DNA of 64,000 bases. Origin: Haliscomenobacter sp965225875 (GTDB taxonomy: Bacteria > Bacteroidota > Bacteroidia > Chitinophagales > Saprospiraceae). The notes under the pieces are model-generated. The model was given only the letters and a program-made list of their open reading frames with translations, had not been told where the DNA came from and made no database searches. The stretch's first letter is position 1; each line of letters opens with the position of its first letter. Location: contig NZ_CBDDBS010000002.1 in the NCBI RefSeq assembly GCF_965225875.1, positions 1,364,001 to 1,428,000 on the forward strand, read 5' to 3'. Shown in pieces: positions 8,926 to 17,610 of this stretch. Both the position numbers and the translations under genes were made by a program.

Positions 8926-9738
8926 TTACTGTATTGATTTGCGGATTTTCACCAATTTTTCCAACATCGCTTCCAAACGTTCCAAAGGTAACATATTTGC
9001 CGCATCGGATTTGGCTTCAGCGGGACGTGGATGGGTTTCGAGAAACAAACCATCTACCCCAACAGCAATGGCCGCTTTGGCTACCGTTTCAATGAGGGCG
9101 GGTCGGCCACCCGTTACGCCGCTGGCTTGGTTGGGTTGTTGGAGTGAGTGAGTACAATCCAAAACGACAGGCACCCCAAAAGATTGCATCACCGGCAGCC
9201 CACGATAATCGATCACCAAATCCTGGTATCCGAAGGTCACCCCGCGCTCAGTCAGGATGATTTTTTCGTTGCCCGATTGCCGAATTTTATCCACCGCGTA
9301 CTTCATGGCTTCGGCGCTCATAAACTGCCCTTTTTTGACGTTGACTACCTTTCCTGTATCAGCAGCGGCAACCAAAAGGCTGGTTTGGCGGCACAAAAAA
9401 GCCGGGATTTGCAACACATCAACGTACTGTGCAGCCAAGACCGCTTCTTCATCGGTGTGAATATCCGTAGTAGTGGGAATGTTGTAGTGCTGGCCTACTT
9501 TTTTTAGTACCTCTAGAGCCTGTTCATCGCCAATCCCGGTGAAGGAATCCAGGCGTGAACGATTGGCTTTGCGGTAAGAGCCTTTAAAAATGTAGGGGAT
9601 TTGAAATTGGGTGCACAAATGGTGTACTTTTTCAGCAATTTCAAAGGCGATGTCTTCGCCCTCGATGGCACAAGGGCCCGCGATGAGGAAAAAATTTCCA
9701 CTATCGAGATGCTTGAGATTGGGTATTTTGTCCAGCAT
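8926..9738 (-). CDS. kdsA: 3-deoxy-8-phosphooctulonate (KDO-8-P) synthase
   Basis: This 270-residue TIM-barrel enzyme condenses PEP with arabinose 5-phosphate to give KDO-8-phosphate for lipopolysaccharide core synthesis. The hallmarks are 'FFLIAGPCAIEG', 'FKGSYRKANRS', 'TTTDIHT', 'NVKKGQFMSAE', 'TERGVTFGY', 'LDCTHSLQQP' and 'FLETHPRPAEAKSDAANM'. Cys23 in 'GPCAIEG', with the later His, Glu and Asp, marks the metal-dependent class (as in Aquifex) rather than the Asn-containing metal-free E. coli type. It is the first gene of a two-gene operon with the small secreted protein. A TAAATTTG -7 box lies 26 bases upstream. Confidence 0.96.
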   Translation of the reverse strand: MLDKIPNLKHLDSGNFFLIAGPCAIEGEDIAFEIAEKVHHLCTQFQIPYIFKGSYRKANRSRLDSFTGIGDEQALEVLKKVGQHYNIPTTTDIHTDEEAVLAAQYVDVLQIPAFLCRQTSLLVAAADTGKVVNVKKGQFMSAEAMKYAVDKIRQSGNEKIILTERGVTFGYQDLVIDYRGLPVMQSFGVPVVLDCTHSLQQPNQASGVTGGRPALIETVAKAAIAVGVDGLFLETHPRPAEAKSDAANMLPLERLEAMLEKLVKIRKSIQ

Positions 9739-9763
9739 ATTTGAATTATGGTCTAAGAAAACG

Positions 9764-9771
9764 CAAATTTA
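9764..9771 (-). promoter_or_regulatory. Bacteroidota -7 promoter element for kdsA
   Basis: On the minus strand the sequence reads TAAATTTG, an exact TAnnTTTG match, 26 bases before the kdsA ATG. No good -33 TTTG is found at the expected distance, so the support is partial. Confidence 0.45.
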
Positions 9772-9834
9772 CACGCAAAATTAATCCCTTTGTCCTATTC
9801 TAGTGTTAAACGAGTGTTTATCAATCCAATCAAA

Positions 9835-11061
9835 ATGCGATTCACCATCTTCATCCTTGTTTTATTGGTCATCGACTTTTATAGTTTTCAAGCGGTTAAG
9901 CTGATTGTGCAAGACTGGTCGATGTTGGCAAAAAATATTGCTTACGGCTTTTTTTGGGGCCTGACCGCATTCAGCGTTTTTTACCTACTGGCCCATAACT
10001 GGGGTTGGGCGGATGGCTGGAGCAAAAATATGGAGACCTACTCCCGGACGGTTGTTTTTATCATCTACATTTCCAAGTTCCTGATTGTACCCATGCTGCT
10101 CATCGACGATTTGCGCCGCCTGACCATGTGGGTGGCTCAACGCGTGAACGGGGATCCCAATTTTGACATCAGCCGCTCCAAGTTTTTGAGCAAAATGGGC
10201 GTGTTTTTTGGCGCTATCCCTTTCTTCACCCTGTCTTACGGCATTCTACGCAATCCATATCGCTACAAGTTGTTCCAGCAAACCATTGGCATCAAAGGTT
10301 TGTCTCCCAAACTGGCTGGACTAAAAATTGTGCAAATTTCAGACATCCACTCCGGGAGTTTCACCTTTAAAGATCCGGTGAAAAACGCCATCGACCTCAT
10401 CAATGCGCAAAAACCCGATCTGGTCTTCTTCACCGGAGATTTGGTCAACGATCATGCCGATGAGATGGCTGATTATATGGATGTTTTTGATAAAATTGAA
10501 GCCAAGTATGGGGTGTATTCCGTTTTAGGCAACCACGATTACGGCGACTACCACCGTTGGAAAAACGCGGAAGAAAAGGAGGCGAATTTGGAAAACCTTA
10601 AAGGGATCCACAAAAAATTGGGTTGGAATCTGTTGATGAACGAGCACCGCATCCTTGATATCAACGACGAAAAAGTAGCAGTGATTGGGGTTGAGAATTA
10701 TTCGGCCTTGCCGCAGTTTCCCAAAATGGGCCGTCTGGCGGATGCACACCAGGGATCGGATGGAGCCAATGTTCGGCTCCTGCTTTCACACGACCCCTCG
10801 CATTGGGATGTTCAGATTGTCCCCGAATTTAAGGACATTCATGTTACTTTTTCAGGACATACTCATGGGTTCCAGTTTGGGGTAGAAATTCCCGGCTGGA
10901 TCAAATGGAGCCCTGCCCAATTTATGTACAAACAATGGGCGGGACTGTACCAACAGGGCGAGCAGTTCTTGTATGTCAATCGTGGCCTGGGCTTTTTGGG
11001 GTATCCTGGCCGGGTGGGCATTTTGCCTGAGGTAACGCTAATTGATTTACAACCCGCTTAA
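9835..11061 (+). CDS. Membrane-anchored metallophosphoesterase (calcineurin-like)
   Basis: This protein is 408 residues from the ATG chosen here; an in-frame TTG 45 bases upstream would only add residues before the first membrane helix. Three to four N-terminal transmembrane segments (about residues 3-25, 35-55, 70-90 and 122-138) anchor a cytosol- or periplasm-facing phosphoesterase domain. All the metal motifs are present: 'QISDIHSG' (Asp170, His172), 'TGDLVNDH', 'LGNHDYGDY', 'LLSHDPSHW' and 'FSGHTHGFQFG'. Related YkuE/YaeI-type proteins cleave UDP-diacylglucosamine or other phosphodiesters, but the substrate here is not evident. The lepB gene follows about 100 bases downstream with its own likely promoter. 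Confidence 0.9.
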   Translation: MRFTIFILVLLVIDFYSFQAVKLIVQDWSMLAKNIAYGFFWGLTAFSVFYLLAHNWGWADGWSKNMETYSRTVVFIIYISKFLIVPMLLIDDLRRLTMWVAQRVNGDPNFDISRSKFLSKMGVFFGAIPFFTLSYGILRNPYRYKLFQQTIGIKGLSPKLAGLKIVQISDIHSGSFTFKDPVKNAIDLINAQKPDLVFFTGDLVNDHADEMADYMDVFDKIEAKYGVYSVLGNHDYGDYHRWKNAEEKEANLENLKGIHKKLGWNLLMNEHRILDINDEKVAVIGVENYSALPQFPKMGRLADAHQGSDGANVRLLLSHDPSHWDVQIVPEFKDIHVTFSGHTHGFQFGVEIPGWIKWSPAQFMYKQWAGLYQQGEQFLYVNRGLGFLGYPGRVGILPEVTLIDLQPA

Positions 11062-11117
11062 AATTTGCCCCAAGGCTGTAATTTTATTTAAGGTTACCCA
11101 ACTAACCCTGAAAGCCT

Positions 11118-11125
11118 TATATTTG
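11118..11125 (+). promoter_or_regulatory. Bacteroidota -7 promoter element for lepB
   Basis: TATATTTG matches TAnnTTTG exactly and lies 38 bases before the signal peptidase ATG. The -33 region (GGTTA) is weak. Confidence 0.45.
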
Positions 11126-11162
11126 GGCTTTCGTACAATCCATCACACAAATTACGCAGAGC

Positions 11163-12758
11163 ATGATCCTGTTTTTTGTACTGAGTTACGTATTGTTGAG
11201 TGTAAGTTTATACTTCATTTTTCAAAAATGTGGAGAAGCCGCCTGGAAAGGCCTGGTTCCTGGATACAATTTTATCGTTTGGTGTAAACTGGTGGGGCGC
11301 AAAGCCACCCACGCCATCTTTCTTTTGTTTCCAATAGTCAACATCTTCATCTACGCTGGTTTGGCAGTAGATATGGCACGCTCTTTTGGTAAACTCAAAT
11401 TTTACCACAGTGCTCTGGCGGTATTGTTTGCCCCTTTTTATTTCCTGTACCTAGGCACCAATAAAACGGATAAGTACGAAGGCCCAATCTTGCCTAAGGA
11501 GCGGGATTACCGCAATAAATTGCACGAATCTCGTACCAATGAGCGGCAGCACAAAAAATTGTTGTCCGAAAATCCTTACAAAAAATCAGGAATTCGGGAA
11601 TGGGCTGAGGCCATCATTTTTGCGGTTTTCGCCGCTGCTTTTATTCGGATGTTTTTGATTGAAGCCTATGTGATCCCAACTTCTTCGATGGAAGGTTCGA
11701 TGTTGGTGGGCGACTTTTTGTTTGTGAGCAAACCTAGTTATGGCCTGCGGATGCCTCAAACTGTGGCGATGGTGCCATTGTTGCACAACCGCATTCCCAT
11801 CCTCAATACCGAGTCTTACCTGGAAAAACCCAAACTCAAATACAATCGACTAAAGGCTTTTGAAAGCATCGATCACAATGATCCAGTGGTTTTCAACTAC
11901 CCTGAAGGCGATAGTGTATATATTTTCCCCAATCGTACTTGGAGTATTTACGACTATAGGCGAGGGAGTGTTTCTCCGGAGGCCAGTTCCATGATCGGAA
12001 TTGGGCAAGCCCCCTTGATTACCCGTCCGATGGACAAAATGGACCACTACATCAAACGTTGTATTGGTTTGCCCGGTGATTCTTTGCAAATCCGCAACCG
12101 CCAGGTGTACATCAACGGGAAACCCGGTGCCAACCCCAAGTACCTGCAGTACATGTATCAAGTGTACAATCCTTCTGGAGCGGGTATCAACACCCAACAA
12201 TTCAGTGATTGGGGCATTTCAACCGAGGATCAATTGCAAGGGGTGAACGGTGGTAGTTCCAACATGATGCTGATTCTGAACAACGAACAAAAGGCCAAGC
12301 TCAAAGCGATGGACAAAAACATCGTGATTGAAAACATCGATATGAGTCGGACCCAAAGTCGTTTGTTCCCTTACGATACCGCCCATTTTGGCAGATGGGA
12401 TTTGGACAATTACGGCCCGATTTACATTCCGAAAAAAGGTGCAACCATTGCTCTCAACCCCGAATCGATTGCCTTGTACCGCCGGGTAATCAGCAAATAC
12501 GAAGGCAACGATTTTGCGGAGCGCAATGGCAAATTTTATGTCAATGGCAAAGAAGCCAAGACCTATACCTTCAAGCAGAATTATTACTGGATGATGGGGG
12601 ACAACCGCCACAATTCGGAAGATTCACGCTACTGGGGCTTCGTTCCTGAAGACCATGTAGTGGGCAAACCGCTGTTGATTTGGTTCTCGCTGAAAGAAGG
12701 AAGCCTGGCCAAGGGGATCAACTGGCGGAGGATCTTTATGTCGGCGGGGAATCGGTAA
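11163..12758 (+). CDS. lepB: Signal peptidase I with N-terminal membrane extension
   Basis: This 531-residue inner-membrane protease cleaves signal peptides from exported proteins. The first ~100 residues form a separate membrane domain ('KCGEAAWKGLVPGYNFIVWCKLVGR', then two helices), resembling the DUF5684 domain often fused to Bacteroidota signal peptidases. After a charged linker and a transmembrane helix (about 147-165), the S26 domain begins. It has catalytic Ser175 in 'IPTSSMEGSML', catalytic Lys298 in 'DHYIKRCIGLPGDSL', and the 'MMGDNRHNSEDSRYWGFVP' box near residue 480. A large insertion of about 180 residues separates the last two motifs, making it much longer than E. coli LepB (324). 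A bidirectional terminator follows. Confidence 0.95.
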   Translation: MILFFVLSYVLLSVSLYFIFQKCGEAAWKGLVPGYNFIVWCKLVGRKATHAIFLLFPIVNIFIYAGLAVDMARSFGKLKFYHSALAVLFAPFYFLYLGTNKTDKYEGPILPKERDYRNKLHESRTNERQHKKLLSENPYKKSGIREWAEAIIFAVFAAAFIRMFLIEAYVIPTSSMEGSMLVGDFLFVSKPSYGLRMPQTVAMVPLLHNRIPILNTESYLEKPKLKYNRLKAFESIDHNDPVVFNYPEGDSVYIFPNRTWSIYDYRRGSVSPEASSMIGIGQAPLITRPMDKMDHYIKRCIGLPGDSLQIRNRQVYINGKPGANPKYLQYMYQVYNPSGAGINTQQFSDWGISTEDQLQGVNGGSSNMMLILNNEQKAKLKAMDKNIVIENIDMSRTQSRLFPYDTAHFGRWDLDNYGPIYIPKKGATIALNPESIALYRRVISKYEGNDFAERNGKFYVNGKEAKTYTFKQNYYWMMGDNRHNSEDSRYWGFVPEDHVVGKPLLIWFSLKEGSLAKGINWRRIFMSAGNR

Positions 12759-12773
12759 AGTTCTCAACTGATC

Positions 12774-12815
12774 AAAAAAAGGGCGCATTCCATGATGAGA
12801 ATGCGCCCTTTTTTT
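12774..12815. terminator. Bidirectional terminator between lepB and the M24-like gene
   Basis: A perfect stem (GGGCGCATTC paired with GAATGCGCCC) has seven A before it and seven T after it. It serves the two convergent genes; its end touches the stop codon of the minus-strand gene. Confidence 0.88.
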
Positions 12816-14205
12816 ATTGCTGCACTGTCAACACCCTCCTTGGGCTCAACATGTACGGCGGCAAATACGCCGGAATATTGCTAAAGGGCAGCACCTCCGG
12901 CTTCAATTTTATGCCAATCACTTCAGCCATAAACTTCCGGCGGGCTTGAATCCGTTGCCACATTTCCGGAAATTTTTGAGCCAATTCAGCGCGTAGCGCC
13001 TCATCGGCCAGCGCAATCCCATCTTCAATGTTGCTGGTATGGTAGGCAGTACCAGTTCCGGGAATTACATCCACTTGCAAGGCCATCCCTGATTTAAATT
13101 TTAATTCCGAGCCCTTGAATACTGGGGAATGCACCCACTCATCGATGTGGATGTAGTGCCCGGGATTGAGTTTTACCCCATAAAAAGGATCGCCGATTTC
13201 GCCGTGAATGATGTCGTACAATTCACCGGCAGGCACCCCAATGCCAATGTGCTCGTACCATTTTACGATGGCCCGGAAATAGGGAATGGCCAGCTTTTGC
13301 AGATAATCCCCTACCCCATCCGGCAACTCGGTCTCATCGTGTACCAACCAACCCGCACGGGCATTCAAACCACCCCAAAGGCACATGGCCATGGTGAAGG
13401 GTTCGCCTACCTTGAGTGTGTTCATCGATGGGCTGGGCAAGCCGTAAGCCGCCCGAGGGCCATTGGTCAGCATGGTATGCGCACCCAGGGGAAAACCATT
13501 GAGTTGCATCAGCGTAGTAGCCTGCATTTCGGTCATGCCCGGCTGCATGTTGAAGAGTACATTTTTGAGGCCAGTGGAGGTATGGCAGGCGGCGAATTCA
13601 AATAGGGCCAACTGTTCGGCTTCGTTCAAAATGCGCAGGCCGTCGTCCGGGTTCATCAGGAGGGCATTGGCATTGCGCACCTGCTGGTGGTTGCCGCTGA
13701 TTTTGCGCAGGGTATCAATCAGGTAAGAAGGTGTTTCAAAACAATGGTCTGGATCGGCGAATTCGGCTGCGGAAAAGTATTTCCAGCCTGCTACTCCAAT
13801 GGTACTTTCTACATCAATCCCGGCGTCACTCAAAGCCTGGCTCAGGGATACGCCCGAAAGGCGGTCTTGCCCCATCAAGCTCAGGGATTGGAACAATACT
13901 CTTTTTACTGGCAATGGTGCCAGTTCGGCGTAGCCCCAGCCTTCGTTGCCCAGCAACAAATGGGGCAAACCCGTTTTGCCAATGATCAATAAACTTTCTT
14001 CAAAACGTGGATCGTAGCCACAGAGGTAAGTGGTGTTGGCGTTGTGTTCACGGTCGCCGTAAACAATCACAAAATCCAGGGCTTCGGCTTGCATTTTTTG
14101 CCGCAAACGGTCGATGCGCCCTTCGTAAATGGCCTGGCTCAGGCTTGGTTCAGCGGAGGGCATGCCAAAGTTCGGCAGTTCAACGGTGTTCAGGTTGATG
14201 GTCAT
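12814..14205 (-). CDS. M24-family (Xaa-Pro aminopeptidase-like) protein, metal site apparently degenerate
   Basis: The protein has 463 residues from the ATG chosen here; an in-frame TTG 48 bases upstream is less likely. The N-terminal creatinase-like domain (about 20-160: 'RIDRLRQKMQAEALDFVIVYGDREH', 'TYLCGYDPRFEESLLII') is followed by a pita-bread M24 domain. The usual metal ligands are not where expected. The region that should hold two Asp reads 'MAMCLWGGLNARAGWLVHDE', and the 'EPG' Glu position reads 'VDVIPG'. Only the His of 'NPGHYIHIDEWVH' is clear. The protein may therefore bind or act on a substrate without the classic dimetal peptidase chemistry. It starts about 80 bases after a long palindrome. 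Confidence 0.78.
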   Translation of the reverse strand: MTINLNTVELPNFGMPSAEPSLSQAIYEGRIDRLRQKMQAEALDFVIVYGDREHNANTTYLCGYDPRFEESLLIIGKTGLPHLLLGNEGWGYAELAPLPVKRVLFQSLSLMGQDRLSGVSLSQALSDAGIDVESTIGVAGWKYFSAAEFADPDHCFETPSYLIDTLRKISGNHQQVRNANALLMNPDDGLRILNEAEQLALFEFAACHTSTGLKNVLFNMQPGMTEMQATTLMQLNGFPLGAHTMLTNGPRAAYGLPSPSMNTLKVGEPFTMAMCLWGGLNARAGWLVHDETELPDGVGDYLQKLAIPYFRAIVKWYEHIGIGVPAGELYDIIHGEIGDPFYGVKLNPGHYIHIDEWVHSPVFKGSELKFKSGMALQVDVIPGTGTAYHTSNIEDGIALADEALRAELAQKFPEMWQRIQARRKFMAEVIGIKLKPEVLPFSNIPAYLPPYMLSPRRVLTVQQ

Positions 14206-14287
14206 GATGCGTGTAGGTTGAAGGGGCAAAATAGGGGTTTTCAGGGAAATCAAGGATCATCTCCAAGTTTCATTATCAACATAAAAA

Positions 14288-14393
14288 TTAGCACAAAGGA
14301 CACCAAGGAGAGCACAAAGGGCACAAAGATCGTCTACATCTAACTTTGTGCTCTTTGTGCTCTTTGTGCTCTCCTTGGTGTCCTTTGTGCTAA
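14288..14393. repeat. Long palindrome made of GCACAAAG-type direct repeats
   Basis: The left arm (TTAGCACAAAGGACACCAAG...) and the right arm (14344-14393) are complementary over about 40 bases. Each arm contains two to three direct copies of a GCACAAAG-like unit, so the arms can pair in shifted registers. It lies between two minus-strand genes and carries no coding signal. Confidence 0.85.
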
Positions 14394-14445
14394 AAAGTGT
14401 CGCTTTGGTAATATTGAAAACTTGGGGTAAAACCTTCGCGAAAGG

Positions 14446-16005
14446 TTACAACTTGACCAATTGACTCGAAGCATACCCCTTAATCGTCCGCAAACGCAAG
14501 TAATACGCCCCACTCTGCAACCCACTCAAATCCAATTCCTCTTGATTCTCTCCAGCAGCCATACCTTGATTGGCCGCCAAACTCCGCACCCAACGCCCTT
14601 GCACATCAAAGACATCCAACCAAATGGGTTCGGCCTCTTTGAGTTTAAAAGAGATCAGGGCCTGAGATTGAACTGGATTGGGGGTCACTTTGAGCTCCAA
14701 ATCTTCCAGTTTAATCTCGCGGCTGTTGGTCACTTCTTCGGGCGCCAGGATCAGGTTTTCATCCCCCGGTTGATAGGCCGTGAAGGTGAAGTACACCAAC
14801 ATCATTTCATCGGTAGTACCCTCCCCTACCCGCACTTCTTTAGGTGGTGAATTGGGATTGTCAAAATTGTTGACGGTATTGTCGTATACCGTTTCGCCAT
14901 ACACGGTAGTCCCGGTTGGAATTACCATTGCTTTGCGGAACAAGTAAAATCCTTGCCAATGAAAATCCCAGTTGTTGATGCGGATAACTTTCAAGGTATC
15001 TTTTTTGGGGGTAATGCCCCAAACCTTGACGGATTTTCCCAACAGGTGCATGTGTGGTGCCACCGCAATCACCGTGCCCTGAATAGGTACCCGGAATTGG
15101 GACTTGATGGTTTTTACCTGATTGGCCGGTAAAACGAGTGGCCCATTGGTCAGGGATAAAAAGTGGTTGAGCAATGGTTGAGTTTCCAGGCGACGCATCG
15201 GACCCGATTCCAGGCGTGCCAAAAAACGGGTTCGATCGGTTTTTCCTTTTGATCCTGGTGCGTAGTGAACTTGCAGAATGATGGTGGCATTTTTTGGCAA
15301 CAGTTGCCCCATCCCTTTGGGATAAATAATTGGTCGGCTACCCGGTACCCAAGCCCCAATTTGTACTGCTGACTGGGAGCCGACGCCGCCAAAGCTGGTG
15401 TACCCCGGCCCCGGATCGCGGGCATCCAGGGTCAGTACGGTTTTGGCAGTATCGGCGTACACCAGTACGTGGTGCACGATTTGCCCGTTCCCAGGTACAC
15501 ATTCAAAAGCAGTGATGTATTTGTCCACATTGACCCCACTCGCAATGGGGAAGCAACGGTATACGTCTTTTTCACCTGAAATGGTGTACTCAGGAATTTG
15601 CAAACTCAATTCCGGCGTACTGATCAGGGGCGCGTTGTTGTATTCCGGGACTTTGGGAGCATCCTTGGGATTGCCATAAGAGGCAGCTCCGGCAACCCAT
15701 TCCTGAATCAGGTGGATTTCCTCCGCGCTTATCAGGCGCTCATGCGCGAAACGGCTGTAAGTGGGATCGGGCGGCCAAGGCGGCATTTTGCCAGTCTTAA
15801 CCGAATATTCAATTGAAAATCGATTGAAGTAGGCATCATCATAAGTCACCAGGGGAAAGGGCGCCAATCCACCATCGTGGTGACAAGGGGTACAATGTTT
15901 GTAAAGGATCGGTGCGATATCCAGGGTCCAGACTGGATTGTGGGCGGAACTTACGCTCAAACCGAACAGAACCAATAATAGCGATAATAGTAATTTCTGC
16001 TGCAT
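14446..16005 (-). CDS. Cytochrome c / copper type II monooxygenase-like secreted protein with T9SS tail
   Basis: The protein is 519 residues from the ATG before the signal peptide ('KLLLSLLLVLFGLSVSSAHN'); longer starts only add repeat-derived sequence. A haem-binding motif CTPCHH (Cys38, Cys41, His42) lies in an N-terminal cytochrome c-like domain (about 25-110). A PHM/DBM-like copper monooxygenase region follows, with 'GQIVHHVLVY' and 'VAPHMHLLGKSVKVWG' supplying candidate copper ligands. The last ~85 residues ('LELKVTPNPVQSQALISF...SGAYYLRLRTIKGYASSQLVKL') form a type A T9SS sorting domain. It is therefore probably a surface-displayed redox enzyme; substrate unknown. Palindromic repeats flank it on both sides. 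Confidence 0.87.
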   Translation of the reverse strand: MQQKLLLSLLLVLFGLSVSSAHNPVWTLDIAPILYKHCTPCHHDGGLAPFPLVTYDDAYFNRFSIEYSVKTGKMPPWPPDPTYSRFAHERLISAEEIHLIQEWVAGAASYGNPKDAPKVPEYNNAPLISTPELSLQIPEYTISGEKDVYRCFPIASGVNVDKYITAFECVPGNGQIVHHVLVYADTAKTVLTLDARDPGPGYTSFGGVGSQSAVQIGAWVPGSRPIIYPKGMGQLLPKNATIILQVHYAPGSKGKTDRTRFLARLESGPMRRLETQPLLNHFLSLTNGPLVLPANQVKTIKSQFRVPIQGTVIAVAPHMHLLGKSVKVWGITPKKDTLKVIRINNWDFHWQGFYLFRKAMVIPTGTTVYGETVYDNTVNNFDNPNSPPKEVRVGEGTTDEMMLVYFTFTAYQPGDENLILAPEEVTNSREIKLEDLELKVTPNPVQSQALISFKLKEAEPIWLDVFDVQGRWVRSLAANQGMAAGENQEELDLSGLQSGAYYLRLRTIKGYASSQLVKL

Positions 16006-16074
16006 AATGATGGGCTTTAGGAATAAGACGAGGAAAAAGGGGTGAAGTTTAGTGGAGGGGGAAAGTTTAACATA

Positions 16075-16192
16075 GTTGAGTGGGTTGAGGAGTTGAGAAG
16101 TTGAGGCTACCGCGAGCGACTTTGACAAGATCTGTGTTCAAGTCGCTCGCGGTAGCCTCAACCTCCCTCAACCATCTCAACCTTCTCAACTT
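16075..16192. repeat. GGCTACCGCGAGCGA palindrome, copy 1
   Basis: The core GAGGCTACCGCGAGCGACT pairs with AGTCGCTCGCGGTAGCCTC (16103-16160) around a loop containing TTTGACAAGATCTGTGTTCA. Outer arms are GTTGAGAA-like tandem units on the left and their complement on the right. It lies between two minus-strand genes and reaches the stop codon of the next one. Three more copies occur at 25448, 56549 and 57788. Confidence 0.92.
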
Positions 16193-17577
16193 TATTTCGA
16201 GCTGAAACACGAAGCTGGCAATCCCGCCCCATTGAACAAGTTCGGCGTAGCTGTATTGCCCCAGGCATAACGCACCATGGTAGGTTGAGGCACTTTTTCA
16301 GATTGTACGATTACGAGGTTATCTTTGTTGATTGTGGCTTCGGCGGGGTAAAAAACACCGTCTTCACCGGCCAGTTCGAAGTGGGTGATTTTATCCCCTT
16401 TAAAATTCAACCCTTCTGCATTGGCAAAATAAACCAACATTTGACCAGCCCGGGCTCGACTATTGAGGTAAAGTGGCCCCGCGACTACGGCATTGCTGGC
16501 TTTGTAATGTTTCACCAAAGCAAGGTTGGCCAGGCGCAAACCCACATCTTGCTTGTTGCGTGGGTGAATGTCGCTGGTGTCGCCAATGTCGCTGGTCACC
16601 ACCATGCCAGTATTGGGGACACTAAGGGTACGGCGTTGCGCGTCACGTAGTGCGGCACCCTCGGCAGGGTTCTCGTATTTGTAAGGGGCGATTTGGCAAT
16701 AATAAAAGGGAAATTCCAGCCCCCATTTTTTGCGCCAGCTGGTAATCAATGCCGTCATGGTTTCTTTGTAGGCATAGGCGGTGCTTACGTTGGATTCGCC
16801 CTGATACCACAGGGCTCCGGCAATTTTGAATTTGGTAAGGGGTTCAATCATGGCGTTGTAGATGCGGGCAATTTCGGTGGGGCCCCAACGCACTGGTTCC
16901 AGTTTTGCGGCCGCAGTACTGATCAGTTCGTTGCCTTCAAAAGCTTCTGAGGGCATCCAGCATTCGGCGGGAGTGCCACCCCAACTGGAATTGATTATGC
17001 CAATGGGTACTTTTAGCTCTGCTTGAAGCTTGCGGGCAAAAAAGTAGCCCACAGCACTGAAATTTTGCATGCTCTCCGGACTACATTCTGCCCATGCCCC
17101 TTCCAGGTCGATTTGGGGCGCAGTTGCAGTACGGTGAACCACTGAGAAAAAACGGATATTGGGATATTTCGCCTGTTTGACTTCATCCTGGGCGCTGTTG
17201 ATGCCCATATTGGCCGACCATTCCATATTGGACTGCCCGGAACAAAGCCAAATCTCGCCGACCAATACGTTTTTGAGCACAATTTCATTGTAGCCCTTGA
17301 TGGTAAGGTTATAAGGAGTCATGCTGCCCTTGGGCGTTTTGACAAATACGGACCAGACACCTTGATTGGTGGCTTCGGTATTGAGGATGTTGCCATCCCA
17401 GGGGGTATTGATGCTGATTTTTTCCAGTGGTTTTCCCCAACCCCAGATGATCAGTTCGCTGTTTTGTTGCAAAACCATATTGTCGGAAAATACGGCTGGT
17501 AGGGATACCGCCCAGGAGACTTGAGCCAACACCAAAAGGCAGAGTGTAGAAAAATACTTGATTGCTTGTTGTGACAT
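16192..17577 (-). CDS. Sialate O-acetylesterase
   Basis: This is a 461-residue exported esterase. The signal peptide ends near 'LAQVSWA'; I start at the second Met, three codons into the longest frame. A beta-rich segment ('LPAVFSDNMVLQQ', typical of the family) precedes the SGNH-like esterase domain, with nucleophile Ser116 in 'LCSGQSNMEW'. Further motifs are 'IGIINSSWGGTPAECWMP', 'ALWYQGESN' and the Asp/His block 'TSDIGDTSDIHPRNKQDVG'. Family members remove O-acetyl groups from sialic acids or from plant polysaccharides. The PqqB-like gene ends 34 bases upstream, so the two are probably co-transcribed. The stop codon abuts a palindromic repeat. Confidence 0.92.
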   Translation of the reverse strand: MSQQAIKYFSTLCLLVLAQVSWAVSLPAVFSDNMVLQQNSELIIWGWGKPLEKISINTPWDGNILNTEATNQGVWSVFVKTPKGSMTPYNLTIKGYNEIVLKNVLVGEIWLCSGQSNMEWSANMGINSAQDEVKQAKYPNIRFFSVVHRTATAPQIDLEGAWAECSPESMQNFSAVGYFFARKLQAELKVPIGIINSSWGGTPAECWMPSEAFEGNELISTAAAKLEPVRWGPTEIARIYNAMIEPLTKFKIAGALWYQGESNVSTAYAYKETMTALITSWRKKWGLEFPFYYCQIAPYKYENPAEGAALRDAQRRTLSVPNTGMVVTSDIGDTSDIHPRNKQDVGLRLANLALVKHYKASNAVVAGPLYLNSRARAGQMLVYFANAEGLNFKGDKITHFELAGEDGVFYPAEATINKDNLVIVQSEKVPQPTMVRYAWGNTATPNLFNGAGLPASCFSSK

Positions 17578-17610
17578 GATGAACAACTGTTTTTTGATTC
17601 TTTTAAGGAG

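Noticed and set aside
14288..14393. Possible CRISPR array because of short direct repeats
   Set aside because: Units are 8 bases, unspaced, and arranged as a palindrome; there are no spacers or cas genes.
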